Origin: Actinomycetes bacterium | Lineage (GTDB): Bacteria; Actinomycetota; Actinomycetes; Actinomycetales; Microbacteriaceae | NCBI GenBank assembly: GCA_030425055.1 | Contig: JAUHVN010000030.1 | Span: 1-14,591, forward strand | DNA: 14,591 nucleotides | Reading direction: 5' to 3' | Shown here: in pieces, positions 1 to 6,644 of the stretch | How the letters are laid out: each line of letters starts with the position of its first letter | How positions within the stretch are numbered: position 1 is the first letter of the stretch | Notes under the pieces: model-generated | What the model was told of the DNA's origin: nothing | Database searches by the model: none | Seen by the model: the letters and a program-made list of their open reading frames with translations, nothing else | Translations under genes and position numbers: made by a program

Positions 1-1
1 C

Positions 2-40
2 CACGGCAACCACACCATCGTCTTCACCGACCGCCCATAG
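2..40 (+). CDS. C-terminal end of an upstream gene (partial)
   Basis: The frame starting at base 2 reads HGNHTIVFTDRP and stops at TAG (38-40), 50 bases before the ligM start. Codon third positions are mostly C, as in the other genes here, which suggests a genuine C-terminus rather than chance. Twelve residues are too few to identify the family. Many ligM-type genes sit beside one-carbon genes such as metF or formate-tetrahydrofolate ligase, so a folate gene is possible, but nothing in these residues shows it. The short gap suggests co-transcription with the demethylase. Confidence 0.4.
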   Translation, partial: HGNHTIVFTDRP

Positions 41-44
41 ACCC

Positions 45-68
45 CGGACGCCTCGCCCGAGGCATCCG
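45..68 (+). other. Small intergenic hairpin upstream of ligM
   Basis: GCCTC (50-54) pairs with GAGGC (59-63) around a GCCC loop. The stem is extended by CGGA (45-48) and TCCG (65-68) after one mismatch. No T-tract follows. It could stabilise or process an mRNA spanning the upstream gene and ligM, or be a weak terminator. Confidence 0.4.
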
Positions 69-90
69 TCACCGAACAGAGAGGTTCACC

Positions 91-1497
91 ATGGCCGACA
101 ACCTGCAGGAGCTGCTCGACGGCACGAACGCCGTTGAGCTGCTGCGCAACTCGCAGATCGGGTCGTACATCTACCCGGTCGTACCCGCCGACTTCAGCAA
201 CTGGATCAAGGAGCAGAAGGCATGGCGCGACACGTCGGTGCTCTACGACCAGTCGCACCACATGGACAACGTGTTCCTGCGGGGCTCGGACGCCATCAAG
301 CTCATCAGCGACACCGCGATCAACTCGGTCGCGAACTTCCCCGTCGACAAGGCCAAGCAGTATGTGCCCACCACGGCATCAGGCCACGTCATCGGCGACG
401 GCATCCTGTTCCGCGAGGCCGAGGACGAGTACGTCTACGTCGGCCGCGCCCCCGCCTCGAACTGGCTCATGTTCCACGGAGAGACCGGCGGGTACCAGAA
501 CCTCGAGGTCGAGGTCGACAGGCGTTCACCGTCGCGTCCGTACGGCGACGCCGTCGCGCGCCGCTATTACCGCTTCCAGATCCAGGGCCCCACGGCATGG
601 CAGGTCATCGAGAAGCTCAACGGCGGACCGCTCGAGCAGCTGCGCTTCTTCACGATGTCGACCATGCAGATCGGCGGCGCGAACGTGCGCACGCTGCGCC
701 ACGGCATGGCGGGCGCCCCGGGCCTCGAGATCTGGGGACCGTACGAGGACCACCACCGCGTCCGCGACCTGATCGTCGAGGCCGGCGCGGAGTTCGGGCT
801 CGTCCCGGTCGGCTCGCGCGCTTACCCCTCGAACACCCTGGAGTCGGGCTGGATCCCGTCGCCGCTGCCCGCGATCTACTCGGGTGCCGAAGAGGAGGCC
901 TACCGCCGCTGGCTGGGCACCGACAGCTACGAGGCCACGGGCACCCTGGCCGGTTCCTTCGTCTCGGACGACATCTCGGACTACTACCTGACCCCGTGGG
1001 AGCTCGGCTACGGATCATTCGTCAAGTTCGACCACGACTTCATCGGTCGCGACGCGCTCGAGAAGATCGACCCGGCGACGCAGCGCCGCAAGGTCACGCT
1101 CGCGTGGGACCCCGAGGACGTCACCAAGATCTTCGCGTCGCTGCTGGACACCGAGAACGAGAGCTACAAGTTCTTCGACCTGCCGCTGGCGAACTACGGT
1201 TCGGCGAACTACGACTCGGTGACCGACGCCGACGGCAACGTCGTGGGCTTCTCGATGTTCACCGGCTACAGCTCGAACGAGAAGCGCGCCCTGTCGCTCG
1301 CGACGGTCAACCCCGACGTGCCCGAGGGCGCCGAGGTCACCGTCGTCTGGGGTGAGCCCGACGGCGGCACGAAGAAGGCATCCGTCGAGCCGCACCGCCA
1401 GCTCGAGGTGCGCGCCGTCGTCTCGCCCGTGCCGTACTCGACGGTCGCCCGCCAGACCTACCAGGGCGGCTGGCGCACCGGGTACCAGGAGTCCTGA
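91..1497 (+). CDS. ligM: LigM-type tetrahydrofolate-dependent vanillate/3-O-methylgallate O-demethylase
   Basis: This 468-residue protein belongs to the LigM/DesA branch of the GcvT-like aminomethyltransferase fold. The Sphingobium SYK-6 LigM has about 471 residues, so it is full length. The family moves the aryl methyl ether carbon of vanillate, 3-O-methylgallate or syringate to tetrahydrofolate, giving methyl-THF and a catechol such as protocatechuate, in the cytoplasm. Recognisable features are the N-terminal SYIYPVVPADFSNW segment (25-38), LYDQSHHM (51-58), the YVGRAPASNW block (116-125) whose R119 probably matches the carboxylate-binding arginine of LigM, and RFQIQGPTA (161-169). Y28 and Y245 may match the active-site tyrosines; these matches are from memory. 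The start has AGAGAGG six bases upstream. Vanillate versus syringate preference cannot be read from sequence. A PadR regulator follows downstream. Confidence 0.88.
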   Translation: MADNLQELLDGTNAVELLRNSQIGSYIYPVVPADFSNWIKEQKAWRDTSVLYDQSHHMDNVFLRGSDAIKLISDTAINSVANFPVDKAKQYVPTTASGHVIGDGILFREAEDEYVYVGRAPASNWLMFHGETGGYQNLEVEVDRRSPSRPYGDAVARRYYRFQIQGPTAWQVIEKLNGGPLEQLRFFTMSTMQIGGANVRTLRHGMAGAPGLEIWGPYEDHHRVRDLIVEAGAEFGLVPVGSRAYPSNTLESGWIPSPLPAIYSGAEEEAYRRWLGTDSYEATGTLAGSFVSDDISDYYLTPWELGYGSFVKFDHDFIGRDALEKIDPATQRRKVTLAWDPEDVTKIFASLLDTENESYKFFDLPLANYGSANYDSVTDADGNVVGFSMFTGYSSNEKRALSLATVNPDVPEGAEVTVVWGEPDGGTKKASVEPHRQLEVRAVVSPVPYSTVARQTYQGGWRTGYQES

Positions 1498-1509
1498 CAC
1501 CGCGCGACC

Positions 1510-1579
1510 GGTGAGACTGCATCGGGGCGCCGAGACCGCGGGTTCCGCCGCTGTCTCGGCGTCCCATTGCGGTCTCACC
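1510..1579 (+). terminator. Very long imperfect hairpin between ligM and padR
   Basis: Arm 1 (1510-1536) and arm 2 (1553-1579) are complementary at 23 of 27 positions. Inside the loop GCGG (1538-1541) pairs with CCGC (1545-1548). It starts 12 bases after the ligM stop and ends 43 bases before padR. There is no T-tract, so it may be a structured terminator, an mRNA-stabilising element, a REP-like repeat or a regulator site. The element TGAGAC(C/T)GCA in its ends recurs after padR at 2208-2229. Confidence 0.6.
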
Positions 1580-1622
1580 GAGGTCGGCGCGGTCGATACC
1601 CTCGGGGAGGAAGAGGAGCGGC

Positions 1623-2201
1623 ATGAGTCTGAGGTATGCACTGCTGGCGATCCTGCGCGTCGGGCCGCTGTCGGGCTACGACCTGCAGAAGCAGTTCGCC
1701 CAGTCGGTCGGGCATGTCTGGTACGCGCCCGACTCGCAGATCTACCCCGAGCTGCGCAAGATGGAGCGCGACGGCCTCATCGAGGGCGAGGAGCAGGTGC
1801 GCGGCGAGCGCGGCGTGCGCCGCGTGTACCACGTCACCCCCGAGGGCGATCGTGCGTTCGTCGACTGGATGAACAGCCCGCTCGAGTACCAGCGCGTGCG
1901 CGACCCCGCGCACCTGCGCGCCGCTTACCTCGAGTCCGCTTCTCCGGATGCCGCACGCCGATTCCTGCACGACCACATCGCCGAGTGGGAGGGCGAGCTC
2001 GAGCAGTGGCGCGGCGAGCTCACGCACATCGAGGCCCTCACGAACCCGATGCTCGTGCGCCGACTCCAGGTCACCGCCGATGATGAACGCGAACGCACGA
2101 TCGCGTTCAAGCGGTTCGCCTACGAGGGCCTGGTGGAACGTGCTCTCGCCGAGATCGCCTGGGCGCGACGAGGGCTGAAGCTGCTCGACGAACTCGGCTG
2201 A
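1623..2201 (+). CDS. PadR-family transcriptional regulator
   Basis: The 192-residue protein has a PadR winged helix-turn-helix in residues 1-80 and a helical C-terminal half (about 90-190) of the Vir_act_alpha_C type used for dimerisation. SLRYALLAIL and GPLSGYDLQKQF form the first helices, SQIYPELRKMERDGLIE (38-54) is the recognition helix region, and residues 57-75 form the basic beta wing ending in VYHVTPEG. PadR proteins are usually repressors, and founding members respond to phenolic acids. Lying directly after a vanillate-type demethylase and convergent with a benzaldehyde-dehydrogenase-like gene, it is a good candidate to control one or both. The start is set by AGGAAGAGGAG four bases upstream of ATG. 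Its ligand and operators are not shown by the sequence. Confidence 0.88.
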   Translation: MSLRYALLAILRVGPLSGYDLQKQFAQSVGHVWYAPDSQIYPELRKMERDGLIEGEEQVRGERGVRRVYHVTPEGDRAFVDWMNSPLEYQRVRDPAHLRAAYLESASPDAARRFLHDHIAEWEGELEQWRGELTHIEALTNPMLVRRLQVTADDERERTIAFKRFAYEGLVERALAEIAWARRGLKLLDELG

Positions 2202-2207
2202 GCGGTA

Positions 2208-2238
2208 TGCGGTCTGCGCTGAGACCGCACTGTCTCAG
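2208..2238. terminator. Bidirectional terminator between convergent padR and aldehyde dehydrogenase
   Basis: TGCGGTCT (2208-2215) pairs perfectly with AGACCGCA (2222-2229) over a 6-base loop. An overlapping, mutually exclusive hairpin pairs CTGAGAC (2219-2225) with GTCTCAG (2232-2238), reaching the stop codon of the - strand gene. It starts six bases after the padR stop. The gap between the convergent genes is only 33 bases, so the element must serve both strands. There is no clear T-tract. Confidence 0.65.
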
Positions 2239-3728
2239 AGCGGATAGGCGCCGGGCTCGCGACGGAGCGTGATCCACCGCGTCTCGGTGAAGGCATCGAT
2301 GTTCGCCTGGGCGCCGCCGTGTCGAGCGCCGGTTCCGGATGCACCGACACCCCCGAATGGCGTGTTCGCCTCGTCATTCACGGTCTGGTCATTGATGTGC
2401 ACGATGCCGGTCGGAATCCGCTCGGCCAGCGCGAGGGCAGCCATCGCGTCCCGGCTGACGATTCCCAGCGAGAGTCCGTACTCGGATGCCGACGCGAGTG
2501 CGACTGCCTCCTCGTCATCCGCGTACGACACGACGGAGGCGACGGGCCCGAACACCTCCTGACAGTACGCGCCCGCATCCGTGGGCGTGTTCACCAGCAC
2601 GGTCGGGCGATAGAACAGGCCATCGTAGGTGCCTCCCGCACGCAGCTGCGCGCCCTGGGCGACGGCGTCTTGCACGAGGCTGTGGACGCGGTCGCGCTGG
2701 ACCTCGTCGATGAGGGGACCCAGGTGCACCTGCTCGGCGGCGGGATCGCCTACGACCATCGAGTCGGCCTTCGCCGCGAGCTTGGCGACGTACTCGTTGA
2801 ACACCGACTCGTGCACGATGTGCCGCCCGACCGTCATGCAGATCTGGCCCTGGTGCAGGAAAGATCCCCACACCGCGAGGTTGACCGCCTGATCCACATC
2901 CGCGTCCTGGCGGACGATGTACGCCGAGTTGCCGCCGAGTTCGAGGTGCGCGCGCGTGAGGTGGCGTCCCGCCAGTTCGCCCACCGCCCGGCCCGCTCGC
3001 GTGGAGCCGGTGAACGCGATCACCCGCACGCGGGGATCCGCGACCATCGCCTCGCCGACGTCTGCTCCCCCCGGGACGAGCTGCAGAAGCCCGGCGGGGA
3101 GTCCGGCTTCCTCGAAGATCCGCACCATCGATACGCCACCCGTGATCACGGTGCGAGGGTCGGGCTTGAGCAGAACAGCGTTGCCGAGCGCCAGAGCGGG
3201 TGCCACGGCCCGGATTCCGAGGATCAGGGGCACGTTGAACGGCGAGATGACGCCCACCACGCCGACGGGGACCTGCTTGGCCAGCGACATCCGGGGTTCT
3301 TCGCTCGAGAGGATCGAGCCGAGCGGCGCCGAGGGCAGGCTGGATGCCTCGTAGCACTCCGCCGCGGTCACGTGCAGCGCGAAGCCCGCCAGCGGCGGGA
3401 TCGCGCCGACCTCCCGCACGTTCCATCCCATGATCTCTTCGGCGTGCTGCTCCCACAGCTGACCCGCCCGCCGCAGCACTGCCGCACGCGCCGGGTGGGG
3501 CAGCGAAGCCCACTCCCGCTGCGCACGGGCTGCGCCCTCGGCGGCGCGCGCGACGTCGCCGGGTCCTGCGAGCCCCACCATGGCGATGGTCTCGCCGGTG
3601 GCCGGCGCCACCGATGCCACGACACCCCCCTCGCCCGGGACCCACTCACCGTCGATGTGTATCCGCTCCGCGAACACGTCGGCTTGCATGAGCGCAGCCG
3701 TCATCGTCGTTGCATCCGTCACGATCAT
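2235..3728 (-). CDS. NAD(P)-dependent aldehyde dehydrogenase, benzaldehyde/vanillin dehydrogenase-like
   Basis: This is a complete ALDH-superfamily enzyme of up to 497 residues that oxidises an aldehyde to a carboxylic acid. Active-site residues are present: N165 in SPFNVPL, general-base E263 in LELGGN, nucleophile C297 in QGQICM and cofactor-binding E391 in EVFGP, with the FTGS turn at 239-242. The stretch PFNVPLILGIR followed by ALALGNAVLLKPDPRT, and FGGVGASGTGARHGG near the C-terminus, recall aryl-aldehyde (benzaldehyde, vanillin) dehydrogenases more than sugar semialdehyde enzymes; this is family recall, not a search. It is the last gene of the nine-gene unit, 51 bases after the epimerase-like gene. 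The start is ambiguous: ATG at 3728 lies directly against the Shine-Dalgarno, while GTG at 3722 has better spacing (GAGAGG, 7 bases) and would remove two residues. Confidence 0.87.
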   Translation of the reverse strand: MIVTDATTMTAALMQADVFAERIHIDGEWVPGEGGVVASVAPATGETIAMVGLAGPGDVARAAEGAARAQREWASLPHPARAAVLRRAGQLWEQHAEEIMGWNVREVGAIPPLAGFALHVTAAECYEASSLPSAPLGSILSSEEPRMSLAKQVPVGVVGVISPFNVPLILGIRAVAPALALGNAVLLKPDPRTVITGGVSMVRIFEEAGLPAGLLQLVPGGADVGEAMVADPRVRVIAFTGSTRAGRAVGELAGRHLTRAHLELGGNSAYIVRQDADVDQAVNLAVWGSFLHQGQICMTVGRHIVHESVFNEYVAKLAAKADSMVVGDPAAEQVHLGPLIDEVQRDRVHSLVQDAVAQGAQLRAGGTYDGLFYRPTVLVNTPTDAGAYCQEVFGPVASVVSYADDEEAVALASASEYGLSLGIVSRDAMAALALAERIPTGIVHINDQTVNDEANTPFGGVGASGTGARHGGAQANIDAFTETRWITLRREPGAYPL

Positions 3729-3745
3729 TCCTCTCCCTGTTGTCG

Positions 3746-3770
3746 CGCGCCGGCCACTGAGCGCGGCGCG
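3746..3770 (-). other. Intercistronic hairpin upstream of the aldehyde dehydrogenase
   Basis: CGCGCCG (3746-3752) pairs with CGGCGCG (3764-3770) across an 11-base loop, in the short gap before the last gene of the unit. No T-tract follows on the transcribed strand. It may tune expression or mRNA stability rather than end transcription. Confidence 0.4.
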
Positions 3771-3779
3771 GGGTTCTCG

Positions 3780-4703
3780 TCAGCTCTCGGCCGCCCGACC
3801 TGCGCGCACCGCACGGCGGCCCACGGCGCTCGCGCTCCAGCCCTGTCGCAGGATCCGCTGCGCATCCTCGGCGATGAGCGCGCCGTCATCGAAGGTATCG
3901 CGCCAGATCGCGAGCATGTCGGATGCGTGGGGCGAGAGCACCGCTGCAGAGAATGCCTCGACTCCCCACCTGCGCTCATATCCGTCATCCAATGCCTGGG
4001 CGATGACGCCCGGAAGATCGACGGCACCGGACGAGAGGGCACCACGGCCGGACTGACCGAGTTCGAGGAACGCGAGACGCGGCAGGGCGGTCCGGATCGC
4101 CGCGCCCATGTCGGACTCCTCCACGGCCATGTGGAAGGTGTCGAGGTGGATCCACAGGTGGTCTGAGCGGCTCGCTTCGACGAATCGCATCGCATCCGCG
4201 GCGGTGTTGACCACCGACGTCTCGTAGCGATTGAGCACCTCGAAGGTCATCGTCACGCCCTGCTCCTGTGCGTAGTCGGCGACCGCGCCGACCTCCCGTG
4301 CCGCGCGATCGAAGGCCGCCGATCCCGTGGACGTGGCCGGACGACCGAAGAGACCGTACGGCACTCCGTTCATCTGGTCCCCGCCGAGCGCCGCGGTGAG
4401 ATCGACCACCGCCCGGAGTGCCCTCGAACCCGCGTTCCGGATCCCGTCATCGGCCGAGGAGACGTCCGCGTCGGGGCCCTGCCCGGCGATGGTGATCGGA
4501 GCGACGCCGTACGAGGCGAACACGGCTCGCAGGGCCGCCGCATCCGTGTGCTCGACGTCGAGCGGAGGAAGGACGACGCGCCGATAGCCCAGGTCGCTGA
4601 TCGCCGCCAGCGCACGTTCGAGCGATTGCGCCGACGCGTCGGCGACCAGGATGTTCGCATGGCAGGCGATATCGAGAGACGATTCCACGGTCGCGGTCGC
4701 CAT
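3780..4703 (-). CDS. Ketose 3-epimerase-like TIM-barrel protein (AP-endonuclease-2/xylose isomerase-like)
   Basis: This 307-residue protein resembles D-tagatose/D-psicose 3-epimerases, which reversibly invert carbon 3 next to the C2 ketone of a ketose using a divalent metal. With a constant offset of +5 from Agrobacterium psicose 3-epimerase (ligands recalled as E150, D183, H209, E244), E155 in FEVLNRYE, D188 in HLDTFHM and E249 in WGVEAF match metal ligands. E161, H191 and R220 match the substrate residues E156, H186 and R215. The third metal ligand is changed: E214 in AFLELGQ stands where H209 is expected. The gene starts two bases after the SDR stop, so translation is probably coupled. In this operon it would adjust stereochemistry for the stereoselective transketolase (inference). 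It could instead be an aldose-ketose isomerase. The substrate is unknown. Confidence 0.8.
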   Translation of the reverse strand: MATATVESSLDIACHANILVADASAQSLERALAAISDLGYRRVVLPPLDVEHTDAAALRAVFASYGVAPITIAGQGPDADVSSADDGIRNAGSRALRAVVDLTAALGGDQMNGVPYGLFGRPATSTGSAAFDRAAREVGAVADYAQEQGVTMTFEVLNRYETSVVNTAADAMRFVEASRSDHLWIHLDTFHMAVEESDMGAAIRTALPRLAFLELGQSGRGALSSGAVDLPGVIAQALDDGYERRWGVEAFSAAVLSPHASDMLAIWRDTFDDGALIAEDAQRILRQGWSASAVGRRAVRAGRAAES

Positions 4704-4705
4704 GG

Positions 4706-5476
4706 TCAGAACACCGGCAGGTCGAGGCGCTGCTTGAACACCGAGTAGCCGTCATCGACGTGGACGACGGTGCCGTTGATGGCGTTCGCCTCGTCGGAGG
4801 CGAGGAATGCCACGACGTCGGCGATCTCCTCGGGCGCGGTCATGGTGTTGCGCAGCTGCTCGGAAGCGAAGGTCGTCTTCAGATCCTCGCTGAACTGGTT
4901 GATGATCGCCGTGCCCACGCGCCCAGGAGTGATGGCGACGGCTCGGATGCCGAATTCGGCCAGCTCGTAAGCGGCCGACCGGGTGAAGCTGATGACGGCG
5001 GCCTTGGCGGCGCTGTACGTGAAGGCGAGCTCGGCCGCCTGCTCGCCGTAGATCGACGACGTGCTGATGATGACGCCGCCGGTGCCCTGATCGCGGAACT
5101 GCCGTCCCGCTGCCAGGATGCCGTAGTACACGCCGTCCTGATCGACACGGATCATCGGGACGTAGTCGACGGCGGGATCGTGTTCCAGAAGCGGCTTGCC
5201 GCCGGCGATCCCGGCGTTGTTGAAGATGACGTCGAGTCTGCCGAACGCCTCGACCGTGGACCGGACGGCTTGTTCGACCTGCTCGAAGACGGAGACGTCG
5301 ACGCCGACGGCGATGGCCGAACCGTCGGCGAATTCGCCGGCCACGTCCTGAGCCCGTGCGAGGTCGACGTCGGCGACGGCGACCTTCGCTCCCTCGGCGA
5401 TGAACTTCCGAACCGTCGCCAAGCCGATTCCGCTGGCGCCGCCCGTGATGAGAGCGACCTTGTCCTTCAAGCGCAT
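4706..5476 (-). CDS. Short-chain dehydrogenase/reductase (classical SDR)
   Basis: A 256-residue classical SDR with a full Rossmann fold: TGGASGIG (11-18) binds the cofactor, D36 in VADVD at the end of beta-2 favours NAD(H), and NNAGIAGG lies at 86-93. S141, Y154 and K158 (YSAAK) form the catalytic triad. The fourth residue of the usual catalytic tetrad, an asparagine in a VNxxG motif, is replaced by D112 in VDQDG. The family interconverts alcohols and ketones; here oxidation of a secondary alcohol of the imported compound is likely (inference). AAGGA lies six bases upstream of ATG. It follows the substrate-binding protein gene across a gap holding a strong hairpin and precedes the epimerase by two bases. 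Confidence 0.88.
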   Translation of the reverse strand: MRLKDKVALITGGASGIGLATVRKFIAEGAKVAVADVDLARAQDVAGEFADGSAIAVGVDVSVFEQVEQAVRSTVEAFGRLDVIFNNAGIAGGKPLLEHDPAVDYVPMIRVDQDGVYYGILAAGRQFRDQGTGGVIISTSSIYGEQAAELAFTYSAAKAAVISFTRSAAYELAEFGIRAVAITPGRVGTAIINQFSEDLKTTFASEQLRNTMTAPEEIADVVAFLASDEANAINGTVVHVDDGYSVFKQRLDLPVF

Positions 5477-5516
5477 GTTGTGTCCTTCTTCGGTGTGTAG
5501 AGGGATGCGGTGGGCG

Positions 5517-5559
5517 ACCTCCCGGCGGGACGACGGTGACCGTCGCCCCGCCGGGAGGT
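5517..5559 (-). terminator. Very strong hairpin just after the substrate-binding protein gene
   Basis: A perfect 13-bp outer stem pairs 5517-5529 with 5547-5559. After one mismatch, a perfect 6-bp inner stem CGACGG (5531-5536) and CCGTCG (5540-5545) closes on a TGA loop. It begins four bases past the stop codon, on the transcribed strand, and has no T-tract. In transporter operons such stems often protect the 3' end of the binding-protein message or partly terminate transcription. Here it would make expression of the three downstream enzymes lower than that of the binding protein (inference). Confidence 0.7.
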
Positions 5560-5563
5560 ACGG

Positions 5564-6562
5564 TCAGCCGAGCTTGTCCGACGGGGTGATGTCGGCTGCG
5601 TTGTCGACGGTGACCAGGGTGGTATCGACCGCCTCGAAGTTGCTGCCGGGCATCGAGCCGCTGTTCTGGTACTCAACGAGCGCATCGATGACGCTGTCGT
5701 TGATCGACGGCCACGGCTGCTCGACGGTCGCGAGGAACGGGCCGCCATCGAGGATCGCGGCGATCGCCTCGCTGGTCGCGTCGACGCCCGTCACGACCGC
5801 ATCGGCGCCCGCTTCGCTGATCGCCTGGACCGCGCCGAGAGCAGCGTCGTCCCAGCCCACCCACACCGCATCGAGTCCGCCGGGGTTCGCGGTGAGGTAG
5901 TCCGCGACGAGCGCGAGCGCCTCGGTCCGCCCGGTCGCGGGCGACACCACCTGCTGGATCTCACCACCGGCGAGCGTGGCGCCTGCGGCCTCGATCTCTT
6001 CGGCCGCGAGGCTCGCGCGCATCCGGATTCCGGCGTGCGGGTCGTGACCGATGACCATGATGTTCTTGCCCTCGAGACCTCCGATCGCATCGGAGATCGC
6101 GCCCAGGGTCTGGTCGACGATGCCCTGCTGATCCGTGGTGATGTTGAGGGCGTAGGCGGCGGTCGGCTCGGTGCCCGCGTCGATCGCGAACATCGGGATG
6201 CCGGCGTCGTTGGCCGCGGTCACGATCGAACTGATCGAGGCGACATCGGTGTATCCGTTGTAGACGGCGTCGGCGCCCTGGCCGATCGCGCTCTCGACCG
6301 CTGGGTTCATCTTCTGGAAGTCGAAGTCGCCCTGGATCATGGTGAGCTCCCAGCCGAGCTCATCGGCCTGGGCCTCGACTGCCTTCACCCACCAGGCGCC
6401 GATCGGCGTCTGGTTGCCCGACGTGAAAGCGACGACGCGGAAGGGCTCATCGGGTGATCCCCCCGAATCGCCTCCGTCTCCGCCGGTCGAGGTCGAGCAT
6501 CCGGTGAGTGCGAGGGTCGCTGCGGCCGCGAGGGCCAGGATCCCTTTGAGTGAGTTACGCAC
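5564..6562 (-). CDS. Ribose-type ABC transporter substrate-binding lipoprotein
   Basis: A 332-residue periplasmic-binding-protein type 1 (RbsB-like, Peripla_BP_4) lipoprotein. The signal peptide runs over residues 1-21 with lipobox LTGC; C22 is the lipid-anchored residue, followed by a Gly/Ser/Asp-rich linker to about 38. It captures the imported compound outside the membrane and hands it to the permease. Against E. coli ribose-binding protein by eye, D128, R180, D261 and Q282 match pocket residues D89, R141, D215 and Q235. R90 is replaced by A129 and N190 by W237, and W57-W58 sit near the aromatic pair at the N-terminal pocket wall. It is therefore probably not a ribose binder. The start is GTG with AAGGAG seven bases upstream. 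Confidence 0.9.
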   Translation of the reverse strand: MRNSLKGILALAAAATLALTGCSTSTGGDGGDSGGSPDEPFRVVAFTSGNQTPIGAWWVKAVEAQADELGWELTMIQGDFDFQKMNPAVESAIGQGADAVYNGYTDVASISSIVTAANDAGIPMFAIDAGTEPTAAYALNITTDQQGIVDQTLGAISDAIGGLEGKNIMVIGHDPHAGIRMRASLAAEEIEAAGATLAGGEIQQVVSPATGRTEALALVADYLTANPGGLDAVWVGWDDAALGAVQAISEAGADAVVTGVDATSEAIAAILDGGPFLATVEQPWPSINDSVIDALVEYQNSGSMPGSNFEAVDTTLVTVDNAADITPSDKLG

Positions 6563-6605
6563 GGTTCTACTCCTTCGTGTGATTGCGCGTGTGTGGTGGT
6601 GCCTC

Positions 6606-6624
6606 GGCGGGTCGATCGCCCGCC
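6606..6624 (-). other. Intercistronic hairpin between permease and binding-protein genes
   Basis: GGCGGG (6606-6611) pairs with CCCGCC (6619-6624) across a 7-base loop, inside the 82-base gap before the binding-protein gene. Together with the larger hairpin at 5517-5559 it brackets the binding-protein cistron, which suggests mRNA processing or stabilisation of that segment. Confidence 0.45.
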
Positions 6625-6644
6625 AAGCTCATGGATTCCGCTGC

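Noticed and set aside
91..1497. Glycine cleavage T-protein (gcvT)
   Set aside because: The fold is related, but the length of 468 residues and the LigM-specific segments differ from T-protein at about 370 residues, and no gcvH or gcvP is nearby.
2319..4166. Long open frame of 615 codons on the + strand
   Set aside because: It lies antisense to the ALDH and epimerase genes, which have full active-site motifs. Its translation is Arg/His/Gly-rich with no recognisable fold, typical of antisense open frames in GC-rich DNA.
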